Positions 7,782-15,621 of a stretch of DNA of 64,000 nt are shown here, piece by piece. The translations under genes were made by a program, and so were the position numbers. Within the stretch, counting starts at the first letter, position 1, and the number at the start of each line of letters is the position of its first letter. Source of the DNA: Candidatus Fimenecus excrementigallinarum (GTDB lineage Bacteria; Bacillota; Clostridia; Oscillospirales; Acutalibacteraceae); NCBI GenBank assembly GCA_018714805.1, contig DVMW01000043.1, positions 32,522 to 96,521 of the forward strand, read 5' to 3'. The notes beneath the pieces were generated by a model, which made no database searches, had not been told where the DNA came from, and saw nothing but the letters and a program-made list of their open reading frames with translations.

Positions 7782-8681
7782 ATGAAAATTCTGGCTATTG
7801 ACATCGGCGGCACCGCAATCAAATACGGTACGGTCCGCGAAGACTATTCCATTGAAAGCGCCTTTGAGATTCCGACGGAAGCGCACCTCGGCGGCCCGCA
7901 CCTGATGAACAAAATCATGTGCATCGTGGACGAATACGCCGCGCAGGTGGACTGCGTCGGCATCAGCACCGCCGGACAGGTCAACAGCGAGCTCGGAAAG
8001 ATTATTTTCGCGAGCGAAAACATCCCGAACTACACCGGGATTGAAATTACCAAAACCATCCAAAAAAAGCACAATCTGCCCGTCAGCGTGGAAAACGACG
8101 TGAATTCCGCGGCGACGGCGGAGGCCAAATTCGGCGCCGGACGCGGCTACAGCGATTTCCTCTGCCTGACTTACGGGACGGGCGTCGGCGGCGCGATGTG
8201 GATTAACAACAAAATTTATACCGGCACCCACTTTTCCGCCGGGGAGTTTGGGCACATTGTGACGCACACCGGCGGCAAAAAATGCACCTGCGGCAACAAC
8301 GGCTGCTATGAAATGTACGCGTCGACCCGCGCGCTTGTCAACGCCGTGGCGGATGCGACCGGCAAAACGCTCAACGGCCGCGAAATCTTTCAGCCGGAGC
8401 ATTTCAACAACACGACCATCCGTTCGGTGATTGACAATTGGATTGAAGAAATCATCGGGGGACTGACGACGCTCATTTTCATTTTCAACCCGCCCTGCAT
8501 CATTCTCGGCGGCGGCATTATGAACGAGGAATATGTCGTTTCGGAAATCGACCGCCGCATCCATGCGCGCAGCATCCACAGCTTCCGCACGGTTGCCATT
8601 AAGCGCGCCGCGATGAAAAACCAGGCCGGAATGCTCGGCGCGGCTTATCTTGCCCGTGAAAAGCTGCTTGCCGGCAAATGA
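7782..8681 (+). CDS. Second ROK-family sugar kinase
   Basis: A 299-residue ROK kinase paralogous to the one at 4104. AIDIGGTAIKYG forms the phosphate loop, ENDVNSAATAEAKFGAG carries the catalytic Asp, and KCTCGNNGCYEMYAS is the zinc motif. It lacks an HTH domain. TGGAGG lies 9 nt before the ATG, which was chosen over an upstream in-frame codon inside whiA. Similar Firmicute proteins are annotated as glucokinase-like or beta-glucoside kinases; the substrate cannot be read from the sequence. It closes the hprK-whiA gene run, 4 nt before the mntP promoter. Confidence 0.85.
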   Translation: MKILAIDIGGTAIKYGTVREDYSIESAFEIPTEAHLGGPHLMNKIMCIVDEYAAQVDCVGISTAGQVNSELGKIIFASENIPNYTGIEITKTIQKKHNLPVSVENDVNSAATAEAKFGAGRGYSDFLCLTYGTGVGGAMWINNKIYTGTHFSAGEFGHIVTHTGGKKCTCGNNGCYEMYASTRALVNAVADATGKTLNGREIFQPEHFNNTTIRSVIDNWIEEIIGGLTTLIFIFNPPCIILGGGIMNEEYVVSEIDRRIHARSIHSFRTVAIKRAAMKNQAGMLGAAYLAREKLLAGK

Positions 8682-8685
8682 GGAC

Positions 8686-8714
8686 TTGACAAAAGCCCGC
8701 CATTCTGGTACACT
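8686..8714 (+). promoter_or_regulatory. Promoter of the mntP transcript
   Basis: TTGACA (8686-8691), 17-nt spacer and TACACT (8709-8714), with a predicted start near 8721 at the 5' edge of the riboswitch. Confidence 0.75.
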
Positions 8715-8720
8715 ATGCAG

Positions 8721-8806
8721 CACCTGTGAGGGAGTAGTCGGCGTAGGATACGCGGCAAGTCAACATACTGACCGTTCGGTCTGGCTTGACCTCAAATGAC
8801 GAGACT
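8721..8806 (+). promoter_or_regulatory. yybP-ykoY manganese riboswitch
   Basis: The leader shows the hallmark loops of this class: GGGAGTAG right after a GTGAG strand (8726-8737), and ACGAGAC right before the matching CTCAC strand (8799-8809). In between are GTCAACATACTGACC and further helices. GTGAG/CTCAC form the basal P1 helix that closes the two docking legs binding Mn2+. The CTCAC strand is also the 5' arm of the following terminator, so Mn2+ binding (P1 stable) should prevent terminator formation and turn the exporter on. The gene that follows, mntP, is a classic target of this class. Confidence 0.85.
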
Positions 8807-8836
8807 CACGCGCAAATTTGCGCGTGAGTCTTTTTT
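8803..8836 (+). terminator. Riboswitch-controlled terminator before mntP
   Basis: A perfect palindromic stem (GACTCACGCGC ... GCGCGTGAGTC) with an AAATTT loop is followed by six Ts. Its 5' arm shares CTCAC with P1 of the riboswitch, making the two structures mutually exclusive. Confidence 0.85.
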
Positions 8837-8866
8837 ATATCTGCAAAAGGAAGGGGAGTCGAACGC

Positions 8867-9439
8867 ATGGGCTTTTGGGAGCTGCTGCTGATTGCCGTCG
8901 GTCTTTCCATGGATGCGTTTGCCGTCGCGCTGTGCAAGGGCTTGGAAATGCCGAGGTTTAACGGAAAACGCGCGGGGCTTATCGCCGTATTTTTCGGCGG
9001 GTTCCAGGGGCTGATGCCGCTTGTCGGCTGGCTTTTGGGCAGGCAGTTTGAAGCGTACATCACGAAAATCGACCACTGGATTGCTTTTTTGCTGCTGGCG
9101 GTTATCGGCGGGAAAATGATTGCGGAGGGCCTCAAAAAGCCGGAGACGGCCGACGCGGAAAACGAAAATCGGTTTTCCGTTAAGGAGCTTTTCGTGCTGG
9201 CGGTCGCTACGAGCATCGACGCGCTGGCGGTCGGCATTACCTTTGCGTTTTTGCAGGTCAACATCCTGCCATCCGCGTCGCTTATCGCCGTGACAACGCT
9301 GCTGCTGTCTTTTGCGGGCGTCTTTATTGGGCACAAGTTCGGCGCAAAGCTGCAGAACAAGGCGGAGCTTGTCGGCGGCATACTTTTGGTGTGCATCGGG
9401 TTGAAAATACTCCTGGAGCATCTGGGCGTGCTCGGATAA
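8867..9439 (+). CDS. mntP: Manganese efflux pump MntP
   Basis: A 190-residue inner-membrane protein with six predicted helices, which exports Mn2+ and protects against manganese excess. Both halves carry the family Asp in a helix: SMDAFAVALCKG (Asp16) and SIDALAVGITFA. These acidic residues are required in the E. coli protein. AAGGGGAG lies 8 nt before the ATG. It is controlled by the manganese riboswitch directly upstream, which makes the function assignment strong. Confidence 0.93.
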   Translation: MGFWELLLIAVGLSMDAFAVALCKGLEMPRFNGKRAGLIAVFFGGFQGLMPLVGWLLGRQFEAYITKIDHWIAFLLLAVIGGKMIAEGLKKPETADAENENRFSVKELFVLAVATSIDALAVGITFAFLQVNILPSASLIAVTTLLLSFAGVFIGHKFGAKLQNKAELVGGILLVCIGLKILLEHLGVLG

Positions 9440-9480
9440 TCCGCGTCTGCTGCGCGCTGTGAAAAAAATCGTTTTCGCGC

Positions 9481-9509
9481 TTGACAAAATCCGAATTTGG
9501 CAATAGCAT
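9481..9509 (+). promoter_or_regulatory. Promoter of the EEP-family gene
   Basis: TTGACA (9481-9486), 17-nt spacer and TAGCAT (9504-9509). The same TTG is also the first possible start codon of the following frame, so that codon is more likely a -35 element than a real start. Confidence 0.5.
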
Positions 9510-9546
9510 ACAGGTGTACGAGCTTTGTGCCTGCGGGAAAGAACCG

Positions 9547-10278
9547 TTGACGCCCGTCGGTGAAAATCCGGTGCTCAATACGGCCGGGACCGATACGCTC
9601 ACCGTCATGACCTACAATGTGAAAAACTGCGGGACGGGCGAGAAAATTGCGGACGTTGCCGCTGATATCCGCGCGGAGGACCCGGACGTGGTCTGTTTGC
9701 AGGAGGTGGACCGCAACGTCAAGCGTTCCGGCGGGCGCGACGAGCTGCAGGCGCTTGCGAACGAACTCGGGATGAACTATGTGTTTTTCCCCGCCATTCG
9801 CCTGCAGGGCGGCACCTACGGCGTCGGTATTCTGAGCGTTTATCCGCTGACGGACTGCGAGATGGTCCCCTTAGAAACCAGGCGCGAGGATGAGGACCGC
9901 GTGCTGGCAAGCGCGGCAATCCGGGTAAACGGGCAGACCATTATGATTTATAATACGCACCTGAGCTTTGAGGACACCGACCAGCGGCAGAAGCAATGGG
10001 CATTCCTGCAGCAGACGCTGCAGCAGGAAACGAATCCGTTTGTTCTGACCAGAGATTTTAACATCACAGATATTGCGGAATTTTCCAATTTGACCGGCGT
10101 GACGGCCGTCAACAATGCTCAGACGCGGTACGAGACTTATCTCGGCGACGGCTCGGGCGGCGGTATGCTTTGCATCGACAACATTTTTGTTTCGGATAAG
10201 CTGACGGTTGCAAATCACCGGCTCGCCAATACCACGGTCTCCGACCATCGGCCGCTTGTCGCCGAAATACAGTTGTAA
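9547..10278 (+). CDS. Endonuclease/exonuclease/phosphatase-family protein
   Basis: A metal-dependent phosphoesterase of the DNase I/EEP fold. Motifs in order: MTYNVKN (metal-binding Asn), CLQEVDR (catalytic Glu), IYNTHLS, TRDFNIT (general-base Asp and Asn; the usual Gly before Asp is Arg here), IDNIFVS and SDHRPL (catalytic His). Substrate is unknown; relatives include sphingomyelinase-like and nucleic-acid phosphodiesterases. The start is uncertain. The open frame runs from 9481, but that TTG is a promoter -35. The next candidates are TTG 9547, with GGGAAAG upstream, and GTG 9571. No signal peptide is visible, although related clostridial proteins are often secreted. It is monocistronic, between its own promoter and a terminator. 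Confidence 0.8.
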   Translation: MTPVGENPVLNTAGTDTLTVMTYNVKNCGTGEKIADVAADIRAEDPDVVCLQEVDRNVKRSGGRDELQALANELGMNYVFFPAIRLQGGTYGVGILSVYPLTDCEMVPLETRREDEDRVLASAAIRVNGQTIMIYNTHLSFEDTDQRQKQWAFLQQTLQQETNPFVLTRDFNITDIAEFSNLTGVTAVNNAQTRYETYLGDGSGGGMLCIDNIFVSDKLTVANHRLANTTVSDHRPLVAEIQL

Positions 10279-10290
10279 CGCCATAGGTCT

Positions 10291-10324
10291 GCCGGGAGGG
10301 CTTTGCCTTCCCGGCTTTTTTTAT
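10291..10324 (+). terminator. Rho-independent terminator
   Basis: GCCGGGAGGGC and the matching CCTTCCCGGC close a short loop, followed by seven Ts. It separates the EEP gene from the convergent DUF4363 gene. Confidence 0.85.
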
Positions 10325-10699
10325 TTACAGGATATTTTGCAGGCTTGGCTTTTCGGCTTCCCGCAGGCGGGAAAGCAGGGCCTGCAGCTCCGAAAGATAC
10401 GCCGCCTTTTCCGCTTCGCCGGCCGCATCCGTTTTTGCGGGCAGAAGGCGGATTTGCAAATCCAGCGATTCCGTGTACCCGTGCGGACAAAGCATATCGA
10501 GAACCGGCCCGTGCCGCTCCCAGTCTGTTAGCAGCTGCGTTTGCGCCTGCTTGTAGGCGTCTGTTTGCCCGACCGCGTTTGAAAGGGCGCGCGCGTCGCC
10601 TTCCAAAGTGTCGCAGATGCTTACAAATCGTGCGTACCCGGCGCCCGCGGCGCATACCGCGAGCACGGCAATGCAGAGTGCGAGCGCAAACCGTTTCAT
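10325..10699 (-). CDS. DUF4363-family membrane-anchored protein
   Basis: A 124-residue protein with one N-terminal membrane helix (about residues 4-24) and an extracytoplasmic, largely helical domain. Function is unknown. AGGAGG lies 7 nt before the ATG at 10699, which overlaps the stop of the upstream DUF421 gene as ATGA, so the two are translationally coupled. DUF421/DUF4363 pairs are common in spore-forming Clostridia, and here the pair diverges from a germinant-receptor operon. A role in the spore envelope is an inference from that context. Confidence 0.75.
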   Translation of the reverse strand: MKRFALALCIAVLAVCAAGAGYARFVSICDTLEGDARALSNAVGQTDAYKQAQTQLLTDWERHGPVLDMLCPHGYTESLDLQIRLLPAKTDAAGEAEKAAYLSELQALLSRLREAEKPSLQNIL

Positions 10700-11379
10700 T
10701 TCTTTTCCTCCTTCTCTTTCTCCACCCAAAAGCAGTTCCCGCCGCGGTCCGCGGTCATCAGCAGCAGGTCCCCGGCGCGCAGGCCGTTCTTTTTCAGGAT
10801 GTTTTCCAGCTTTTCTTCCGTCATCGCGCAGACCTGAAAATTCGTTTTTACAACCTCGCCGTCGCTGACGACTACGCAGGGAATCCCGCTGTCCTGCACG
10901 GTCAGGCACAGCGCGTCGTTCTGCGGCGTGCGCGCGCCGGGCTTTAACAGGACGCTCAACGTCCCGTCGGTTTCCACAATGGCGTATTGGACCTCGGAAA
11001 GGTCATAGACGTCTTTTTTGCGCAGCTCCTCCAGCAAATCGTCCACGGTAAAGCGCAGCCGCTTCAGCTGCCTTTGGTCAAGCTTGCCGTTGCGGATAAC
11101 GAACAGGGGGTTGCCCTGCAAAAGCGTTCGAAAACGCAGGCTTTTCATGGAAAGCACGGACATGCTGATTTCGAGACCCACCAAAAGCGCAACCGGCACG
11201 AGCGTGTGCAAAAGCGGGGCCTGCATATCCTGAATGGAAACGGACAGCAGCTCGGACAGCAAAAAGGTCAGGACAAGGTCGACCGGCTGCAATTCGCCGA
11301 TTTGCCGTTTGCCGAGAAGCCGGAAGGTTGCCAGCACCAGAAAATACAGCAAAACCGTCCGGACAATGGAAATGAGCAT
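10696..11379 (-). CDS. DUF421 (YetF/YcaP-like) membrane protein
   Basis: A 227-residue protein with three N-terminal membrane helices (about 5-90; TFRLLGKRQIGELQPVDLV is the family signature). A cytoplasmic alpha/beta domain follows with the RNGKLDQRQLKRLRFTVDDL motif. B. subtilis homologues YetF, YkjA and YrbG have no settled biochemical role, though YetF-type proteins have been linked to spores and membrane lipids. AAGGTGG precedes the ATG at 11379. It forms an ATGA-coupled pair with the DUF4363 gene and diverges from gerAA with a 116-nt shared upstream region. Confidence 0.85.
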   Translation of the reverse strand: MLISIVRTVLLYFLVLATFRLLGKRQIGELQPVDLVLTFLLSELLSVSIQDMQAPLLHTLVPVALLVGLEISMSVLSMKSLRFRTLLQGNPLFVIRNGKLDQRQLKRLRFTVDDLLEELRKKDVYDLSEVQYAIVETDGTLSVLLKPGARTPQNDALCLTVQDSGIPCVVVSDGEVVKTNFQVCAMTEEKLENILKKNGLRAGDLLLMTADRGGNCFWVEKEKEEKK

Positions 11380-11400
11380 GGTACCACCTTCCGTATGAGA

Positions 11401-11445
11401 GCCGGGCGCAAAATGGTTCGGGATTTTTCCGCATCCGCGCCCGGC
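11401..11445. repeat. Inverted repeat between DUF421 and gerAA
   Basis: GCCGGGCGC (11401-11409) is matched exactly by GCGCCCGGC (11437-11445), separated by 27 nt. It sits midway between two divergent start codons and has no T-run, so it could be an operator or a shared leader hairpin. On the gerAA side, a GCATA box and a CAAAATA box 17 nt apart loosely resemble a forespore SigG promoter. Confidence 0.4.
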
Positions 11446-11495
11446 AGCATACGCATATTGTGTGCGCGCACGGCCAAAATAGAACCGGTGATTCT

Positions 11496-13001
11496 ATGTG
11501 GAACTGGCTGAAGCTGGCAGAAAAGCGTGTGACAAAGCCGCTTAACGAAAACCGCGCGCCTGTTGCGGTGTTTCCGGAGCTGGAGCGCAATATTCAGTAC
11601 ATCAAAGCGCAGCTCGGCGGCAGCTTTGATATTTTGTACAAGCACACGCGTATCGGAAACAACCGCGCGTGCCTTATCATGGACGACGGGATGTGCGACA
11701 ATCTTTTGGTGACCCAGCAGGTTGTCGCACCGATAATGCAGCTTCAAAAAGCCCCCGACGCGCCCGCGGCGCAGATGGCGTATATCCGCGACCAAATCAG
11801 CGCCGGCATCGACCAGAAAGAGGACCATACGCTCGACGAGGTGCTGGCCGACATCGTATCCGGCGTTGTGGTGCTGCTTATCGACGGCGCGCCGTTCTGC
11901 GAGGGCTTCGGTGTGCAGGGGTTCCCGAAACGGAGCATCGACAACGCGCAGACCGAGGTGCAGGAACGCGGCGCGCAGGAGGCGTTCGTAGAAAGCTTTA
12001 AGGACAACGTGGCGCTTCTGCGGCGGCGCGTGCGTTCGCCCGTCGCGCGGTTTGAGCTGCAGGAGATGGGGGCGACCAGCCGCACGCGCGTCTGCGTCTG
12101 CTATTTTGCGGACCGCGCCGATAAGCAGATGATTGCGCAAATCAAGTCCCGCCTGCAAAAGGCGGAGCTGGACATGGTGCTGGGCGCGGGATATTTGCGG
12201 CCGTTCCTGGAGTCGGATGTGCGCACCATTTTTACAAGCGTCGGTACAACGGAGCGTCCGGACATCGCCTGTGCGGAAATGGCGGAGGGGCGCGCCGTCA
12301 TTTTGGTGGACGGCACGCCGTTCGCGCTTATCGTGCCGTATCTGTTCGCCGAGAATTTCCAGTCGATGGACGACTACAACCACCGGCCGTATTATGCGCT
12401 GTTTATCCGCATATTAAAATTTTTTTCGTTTCTCATCAGCGTTTTCCTGCCGGGCCTGTATGTTGCCGTATGTACGTTCCATCAGGAGCTGCTGCCCGCC
12501 TCCATGCTGTACGACGTTGCCGTGCAGGAAAGCGTCACGCCGTTTCCCGTGATGGCGGAAGCGATTTTCATCCATTTTCTCTATGAGATTGTGCGGGAAG
12601 CCGGGCTGCGTATGCCGAAATCGGTGGGGCACGCGGTCAGCATCGTCGGCGCGCTGGTGATTGGGGACACGGCGGTATCCGCCGGCCTTATCGCCGCGCC
12701 GATGCTCATTGTCGTCGCGATGACGGCCATAAGCTCCTTCGTGGTTTCCAAAATCTATTATCCCGTCTCCGTTATGCGCTTCGTTTTCATGCTGATTGGC
12801 GGCCTGGCCGGTTTTTACGGCATCGTTTTGGGGTTCGGCGTCGTGCTGTTTAACCTCTGCGCCGTTACGGCGTACGGCACGCCGTTCTTGGCGCCGTTTT
12901 CGCCTTTGCTTGTCGGCGCGCTCGCGCGGGATTCCTTCTGGCGGCGCAGTTGGAAAAGGCTCGGCAAGCGCGAGCTGGAAGTGCACGCACTGGAGAAATA
13001 A
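11496..13001 (+). CDS. gerAA: Spore germination receptor A subunit (GerAA/GerKA family)
   Basis: A 501-residue subunit of a Ger-type germinant receptor of the spore inner membrane; homologues form the ligand-gated core that starts germination. The N-terminal soluble half (about 1-300) contains the family pattern DLLVTQQVVAP and IPYLFAENFQSMDDY. It is followed by several membrane helices from about residue 305 (FFSFLISVFLPGLYVAV, the PFPVMAEAIFIHFLYEIVREAGLRMPK signature and three more helices). The ATG at 11496 gives the usual N-terminus (MWNWLK), but its Shine-Dalgarno is weak. It begins a gerAA-AB-AC operon with 17-nt spacing to gerAB. Forespore SigG control is expected from family knowledge. 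Confidence 0.92.
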   Translation: MWNWLKLAEKRVTKPLNENRAPVAVFPELERNIQYIKAQLGGSFDILYKHTRIGNNRACLIMDDGMCDNLLVTQQVVAPIMQLQKAPDAPAAQMAYIRDQISAGIDQKEDHTLDEVLADIVSGVVVLLIDGAPFCEGFGVQGFPKRSIDNAQTEVQERGAQEAFVESFKDNVALLRRRVRSPVARFELQEMGATSRTRVCVCYFADRADKQMIAQIKSRLQKAELDMVLGAGYLRPFLESDVRTIFTSVGTTERPDIACAEMAEGRAVILVDGTPFALIVPYLFAENFQSMDDYNHRPYYALFIRILKFFSFLISVFLPGLYVAVCTFHQELLPASMLYDVAVQESVTPFPVMAEAIFIHFLYEIVREAGLRMPKSVGHAVSIVGALVIGDTAVSAGLIAAPMLIVVAMTAISSFVVSKIYYPVSVMRFVFMLIGGLAGFYGIVLGFGVVLFNLCAVTAYGTPFLAPFSPLLVGALARDSFWRRSWKRLGKRELEVHALEK

Positions 13002-13018
13002 AGAACGGAGGGCGCGCG

Positions 13019-14113
13019 ATGAAAGGCAGCGTGAAAATCAGCGTCTGGCAGCTTTGCTGCCTGCTTTTGCTGTCCCGGTTGCTTACGACTTTAACCTTTT
13101 CGCCGGTGGGCGCCGAAAAAATCCCGACCGCCGACTATCTTCCCGCCGTTTTTGCTGCGGCGGGCCTGATGCTTTTCGGATTTTTGCCGGTTATCCTGCA
13201 AAGGAAATACTTTCCCGGCATGGATATGCCGGACGTCGCGTATACGCTGTCGCACGCGCTTTCGAAATGCTGTACCGTCAGCTACACGCTGGTATTCTTT
13301 TTTTTAACGCTGGTCTCTGTGGCGCGGCTGGAGCTTTTTGTCGGGTCCGTTGTATTCCCGAACAACGACAGCGCGTTTTTTGTGCTGCTGTTTGCCGTTG
13401 CCGCCGTCTATGCGGCGGGCTTGGGACTGGAAGCGCTCGGGCGCGCCGGCACGGTCTGTCTGGTGCTGTTTCTCGGCGCGTTTTTCTGCATCGTGCTTGC
13501 CATGACGGACAAAATCGAAATTGCGAATCTGTCCCCGATGCTTGCAAAAGGCGTATCGCCCGTCTGGACGGCCGGGCTGGACGCCGCGACGCGGACGGTG
13601 GAGCCGGCGCTCGCCGCCGTGCTTCTCCCGCGGGTCAGCGGCAAGCCGGGCAAGGCGCTTGCGGCCGGCTGTCTTTGCTTTATCTGCTTTACGGAGGGCA
13701 TTTTGTTTTATGTATTTGCGGGGCTCGGGGATTTTGCGCTGGCGCAGATGTTCCCCGTTCATGCCGTGGCGGTCCTTGCGGAGTTCAGCGTTTTTCAGCG
13801 CTTCGACGTGCTGCTGACCGGGGTCTGGATTTTAACGGCGTTTGTCAAGGTCAGCCTGCTTTTGTATTTGCAGTCGGAGCTTTTGAAAAAGTCCTTTTCC
13901 GAAAAGCCCGGCCGGCTGTATATCCTGCTTGCCGCCGCAGCCGTTTTGGTGATTCAGCTCGGGTTTGCCGGAAAAGTGACCGACTATTATTTTACGCTCG
14001 GCCTTTTCTGGCGCACGCTGCTGTATGCGGTGTTTGTTGTCCTGATACCGCTGGTGTTTTTGCTGACGGCAATTGTGAAAAAAAGGAGGCGGGAAAATGC
14101 GCAGCTTCGGTAA
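13019..14113 (+). CDS. gerAB: Spore germination receptor B subunit (GerAB/YndE, APC family)
   Basis: A 364-residue polytopic membrane protein with about ten helices, belonging to the amino acid-polyamine-organocation transporter fold. In GerA-type receptors this subunit recognises the germinant, usually an amino acid or sugar. The N-terminus begins with ISVWQLCCLLLLSRL and an FSPVG loop typical of this family. CGGAGGG lies 6 nt before the ATG at 13019, chosen over an upstream in-frame Met inside gerAA. The 3' end overlaps gerAC by 17 nt. The ligand cannot be predicted from sequence alone. Confidence 0.9.
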   Translation: MKGSVKISVWQLCCLLLLSRLLTTLTFSPVGAEKIPTADYLPAVFAAAGLMLFGFLPVILQRKYFPGMDMPDVAYTLSHALSKCCTVSYTLVFFFLTLVSVARLELFVGSVVFPNNDSAFFVLLFAVAAVYAAGLGLEALGRAGTVCLVLFLGAFFCIVLAMTDKIEIANLSPMLAKGVSPVWTAGLDAATRTVEPALAAVLLPRVSGKPGKALAAGCLCFICFTEGILFYVFAGLGDFALAQMFPVHAVAVLAEFSVFQRFDVLLTGVWILTAFVKVSLLLYLQSELLKKSFSEKPGRLYILLAAAAVLVIQLGFAGKVTDYYFTLGLFWRTLLYAVFVVLIPLVFLLTAIVKKRRRENAQLR

Positions 14114-15245
14114 ACGCGCGCTGCTTTGCCTTTTGTGCCTGCTTCTTTTGGGCGGCTGCAGCGCGCCGGGGCTTGAATTAAAAAACCGCCTTATTGTGCA
14201 GGCGATAGGCGTGGACCGTATAAAAGACGGCGTTCGCGTCACGCTGCAGGTCCTCAACACGGAAATGGCGGGAAATCCGAACAACGGCAGCGACCTCGGC
14301 GATGCGACGCGCACGCTAACTTCCGAGGGCCCGACGGTTTCGGAGGCCATTGCCGCGCTGTCCGTTCAATCCGGCAAGCAGCCGCTGCTGTCCCAAAACA
14401 AGCTGCTTGTATTCGGGCGCGAAACGGCCGAACAGGGGCTTTTTCCCTTGCTCGATTATTTTGTGCGCGACCCGTCCTCGCGTTTAACGGTGCCGGTGGT
14501 CCTGTCGGATACGACGGCGGAAGCGCTCGTCGGCGTCAGTCTCGGGGAAAATGTGCTGTCCTCCGACGCCATCACAGAGCTGCTCGGCGGCGAGCCCTAT
14601 GCGCCCGCAGTCGTTTCTCAGGCGCTTTATGCTTGGATGAACCGGGCGCAGTCCGATGTGACAGATGCTTTTTTACCCGTGCTTGGCGTCCGCGAGCAGG
14701 GGGGAGAGCAAAGCCTTTTATATCAGGGCGTCGAGGTGTTTTCCGGCGACCGTCTTGCCTATGCGCTAAGCTTTGAAGAGACCGCCGCGCTTTCCTTGCT
14801 GACAGGGCGCATGGACGGCGGATATTGGACGGTTCCGGGACCCGGAACGGCGGATGAGACGACCATGCATATCCGAAAGGCCAGTTCACGCGTGCAAAGC
14901 CGGATAGAAAACGGCGCGGCTGTTTTTGAAATTCATATAAAGCTGACGGCCGACGTCGCCGAGACGAAGGCGCAGTCGCCGTTCCCGCTTGACAAGGCCT
15001 ATTTGCAGGAGGTGCAATCGCGCCTGCAGCAAAGCATAGCAAACAAGGTGCAGGCCGCCGTCCGAAGCTGCTTTCTCGAAAAGAGCTCCGACCCGTTCGG
15101 CCTCGGCCACAGATTGCGCCAGCGGCACCCCAGGCAGTTTTCGGCGCAGTTCCCGTCCTGGCGGGACGCCCTTGCGCGCGCACAGGTTGCGGTCAGCGTG
15201 TCGGTAAAGCTCGAACGGATTGGCAACGGGGTGGAAAATCTGTAA
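14097..15245 (+). CDS. gerAC: Spore germination receptor C subunit, lipoprotein (GerAC)
   Basis: A 382-residue lipoprotein that completes the Ger receptor in the spore inner membrane. A signal peptide ends in the lipobox LLGGC (Cys21 lipidated). Three GerAC domains follow, with IVQAIGVDR, the QSGKQPLLSQNKLLVFGRE segment and PSSRLTVPVVLSD. AGGAGG sits 7 nt before the ATG, and the reading frame overlaps gerAB by 17 nt. The last gene of the operon: a new promoter is seen within 10 nt of its stop. Confidence 0.92.
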   Translation: MRSFGKRALLCLLCLLLLGGCSAPGLELKNRLIVQAIGVDRIKDGVRVTLQVLNTEMAGNPNNGSDLGDATRTLTSEGPTVSEAIAALSVQSGKQPLLSQNKLLVFGRETAEQGLFPLLDYFVRDPSSRLTVPVVLSDTTAEALVGVSLGENVLSSDAITELLGGEPYAPAVVSQALYAWMNRAQSDVTDAFLPVLGVREQGGEQSLLYQGVEVFSGDRLAYALSFEETAALSLLTGRMDGGYWTVPGPGTADETTMHIRKASSRVQSRIENGAAVFEIHIKLTADVAETKAQSPFPLDKAYLQEVQSRLQQSIANKVQAAVRSCFLEKSSDPFGLGHRLRQRHPRQFSAQFPSWRDALARAQVAVSVSVKLERIGNGVENL

Positions 15246-15252
15246 AGAAAGG

Positions 15253-15281
15253 TTGCGGTTTTTTGCACTTTCCGCTATGAT
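15253..15281 (+). promoter_or_regulatory. Promoter of the MGMT-like gene
   Basis: TTGCGG (15253-15258), 17-nt spacer and TATGAT (15276-15281). Predicted start near 15288 leaves a leader of about 9 nt. Confidence 0.5.
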
Positions 15282-15296
15282 ATAAGCGGTGAGGAT

Positions 15297-15620
15297 ATGG
15301 AAAACACGTTCCAAAAAATCTATGCGGTCGTCAAAACGATTCCGCAGGGGTACGTTGCAACCTACGGCGATATCGCGTTTGCGGTCGGCAATCCGCGGCT
15401 GGCGCGCGTTGTCGGCTACGCGCTGCACGCAAACCCGGACCCGGCGACCATCAAATGCCACCGCGTGGTCAACCGGCAGGGCAGGGTGTCCGACGCGTTT
15501 GTTTTCGGCGGGAAGAACCGCCAGATTGCGCTTTTGCGTGCGGAGGGCGTCGCCGTCAGCGACGACGGCTATGTGGACTTGTCCCGCTACCGCTGGCCGT
15601 GCCTGCCGGCAGACAAATAA
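15297..15620 (+). CDS. MGMT-family DNA-binding domain protein
   Basis: A 107-residue protein equal to the C-terminal DNA-binding domain of O6-methylguanine-DNA methyltransferase, without the N-terminal domain. PQGYVATYGDIA is the helix-turn-helix entry and VGYALHANPDP precedes the active-site loop. The loop reads KCHRVV, so the acceptor Cys54 and the His are kept while the usual Pro is replaced by Lys. True alkyltransferase-like proteins have Trp at the Cys position, so this one may still react. Direct alkyl repair versus lesion flagging cannot be decided from sequence. GGTGAGG precedes the ATG closely. Confidence 0.82.
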   Translation: MENTFQKIYAVVKTIPQGYVATYGDIAFAVGNPRLARVVGYALHANPDPATIKCHRVVNRQGRVSDAFVFGGKNRQIALLRAEGVAVSDDGYVDLSRYRWPCLPADK

Positions 15621-15621
15621 C

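Noticed and set aside
8867..9439. Generic cation exporter or LysE-type transporter
   Set aside because: The paired Asp-containing helices and the manganese riboswitch fit MntP specifically.
12796..14181. Plus-strand 461-codon frame overlapping gerAA and gerAB
   Set aside because: It is an alternate frame of gerAB, which itself has clear APC-type helices; this frame is rich in Arg, Cys and Ala without domains.
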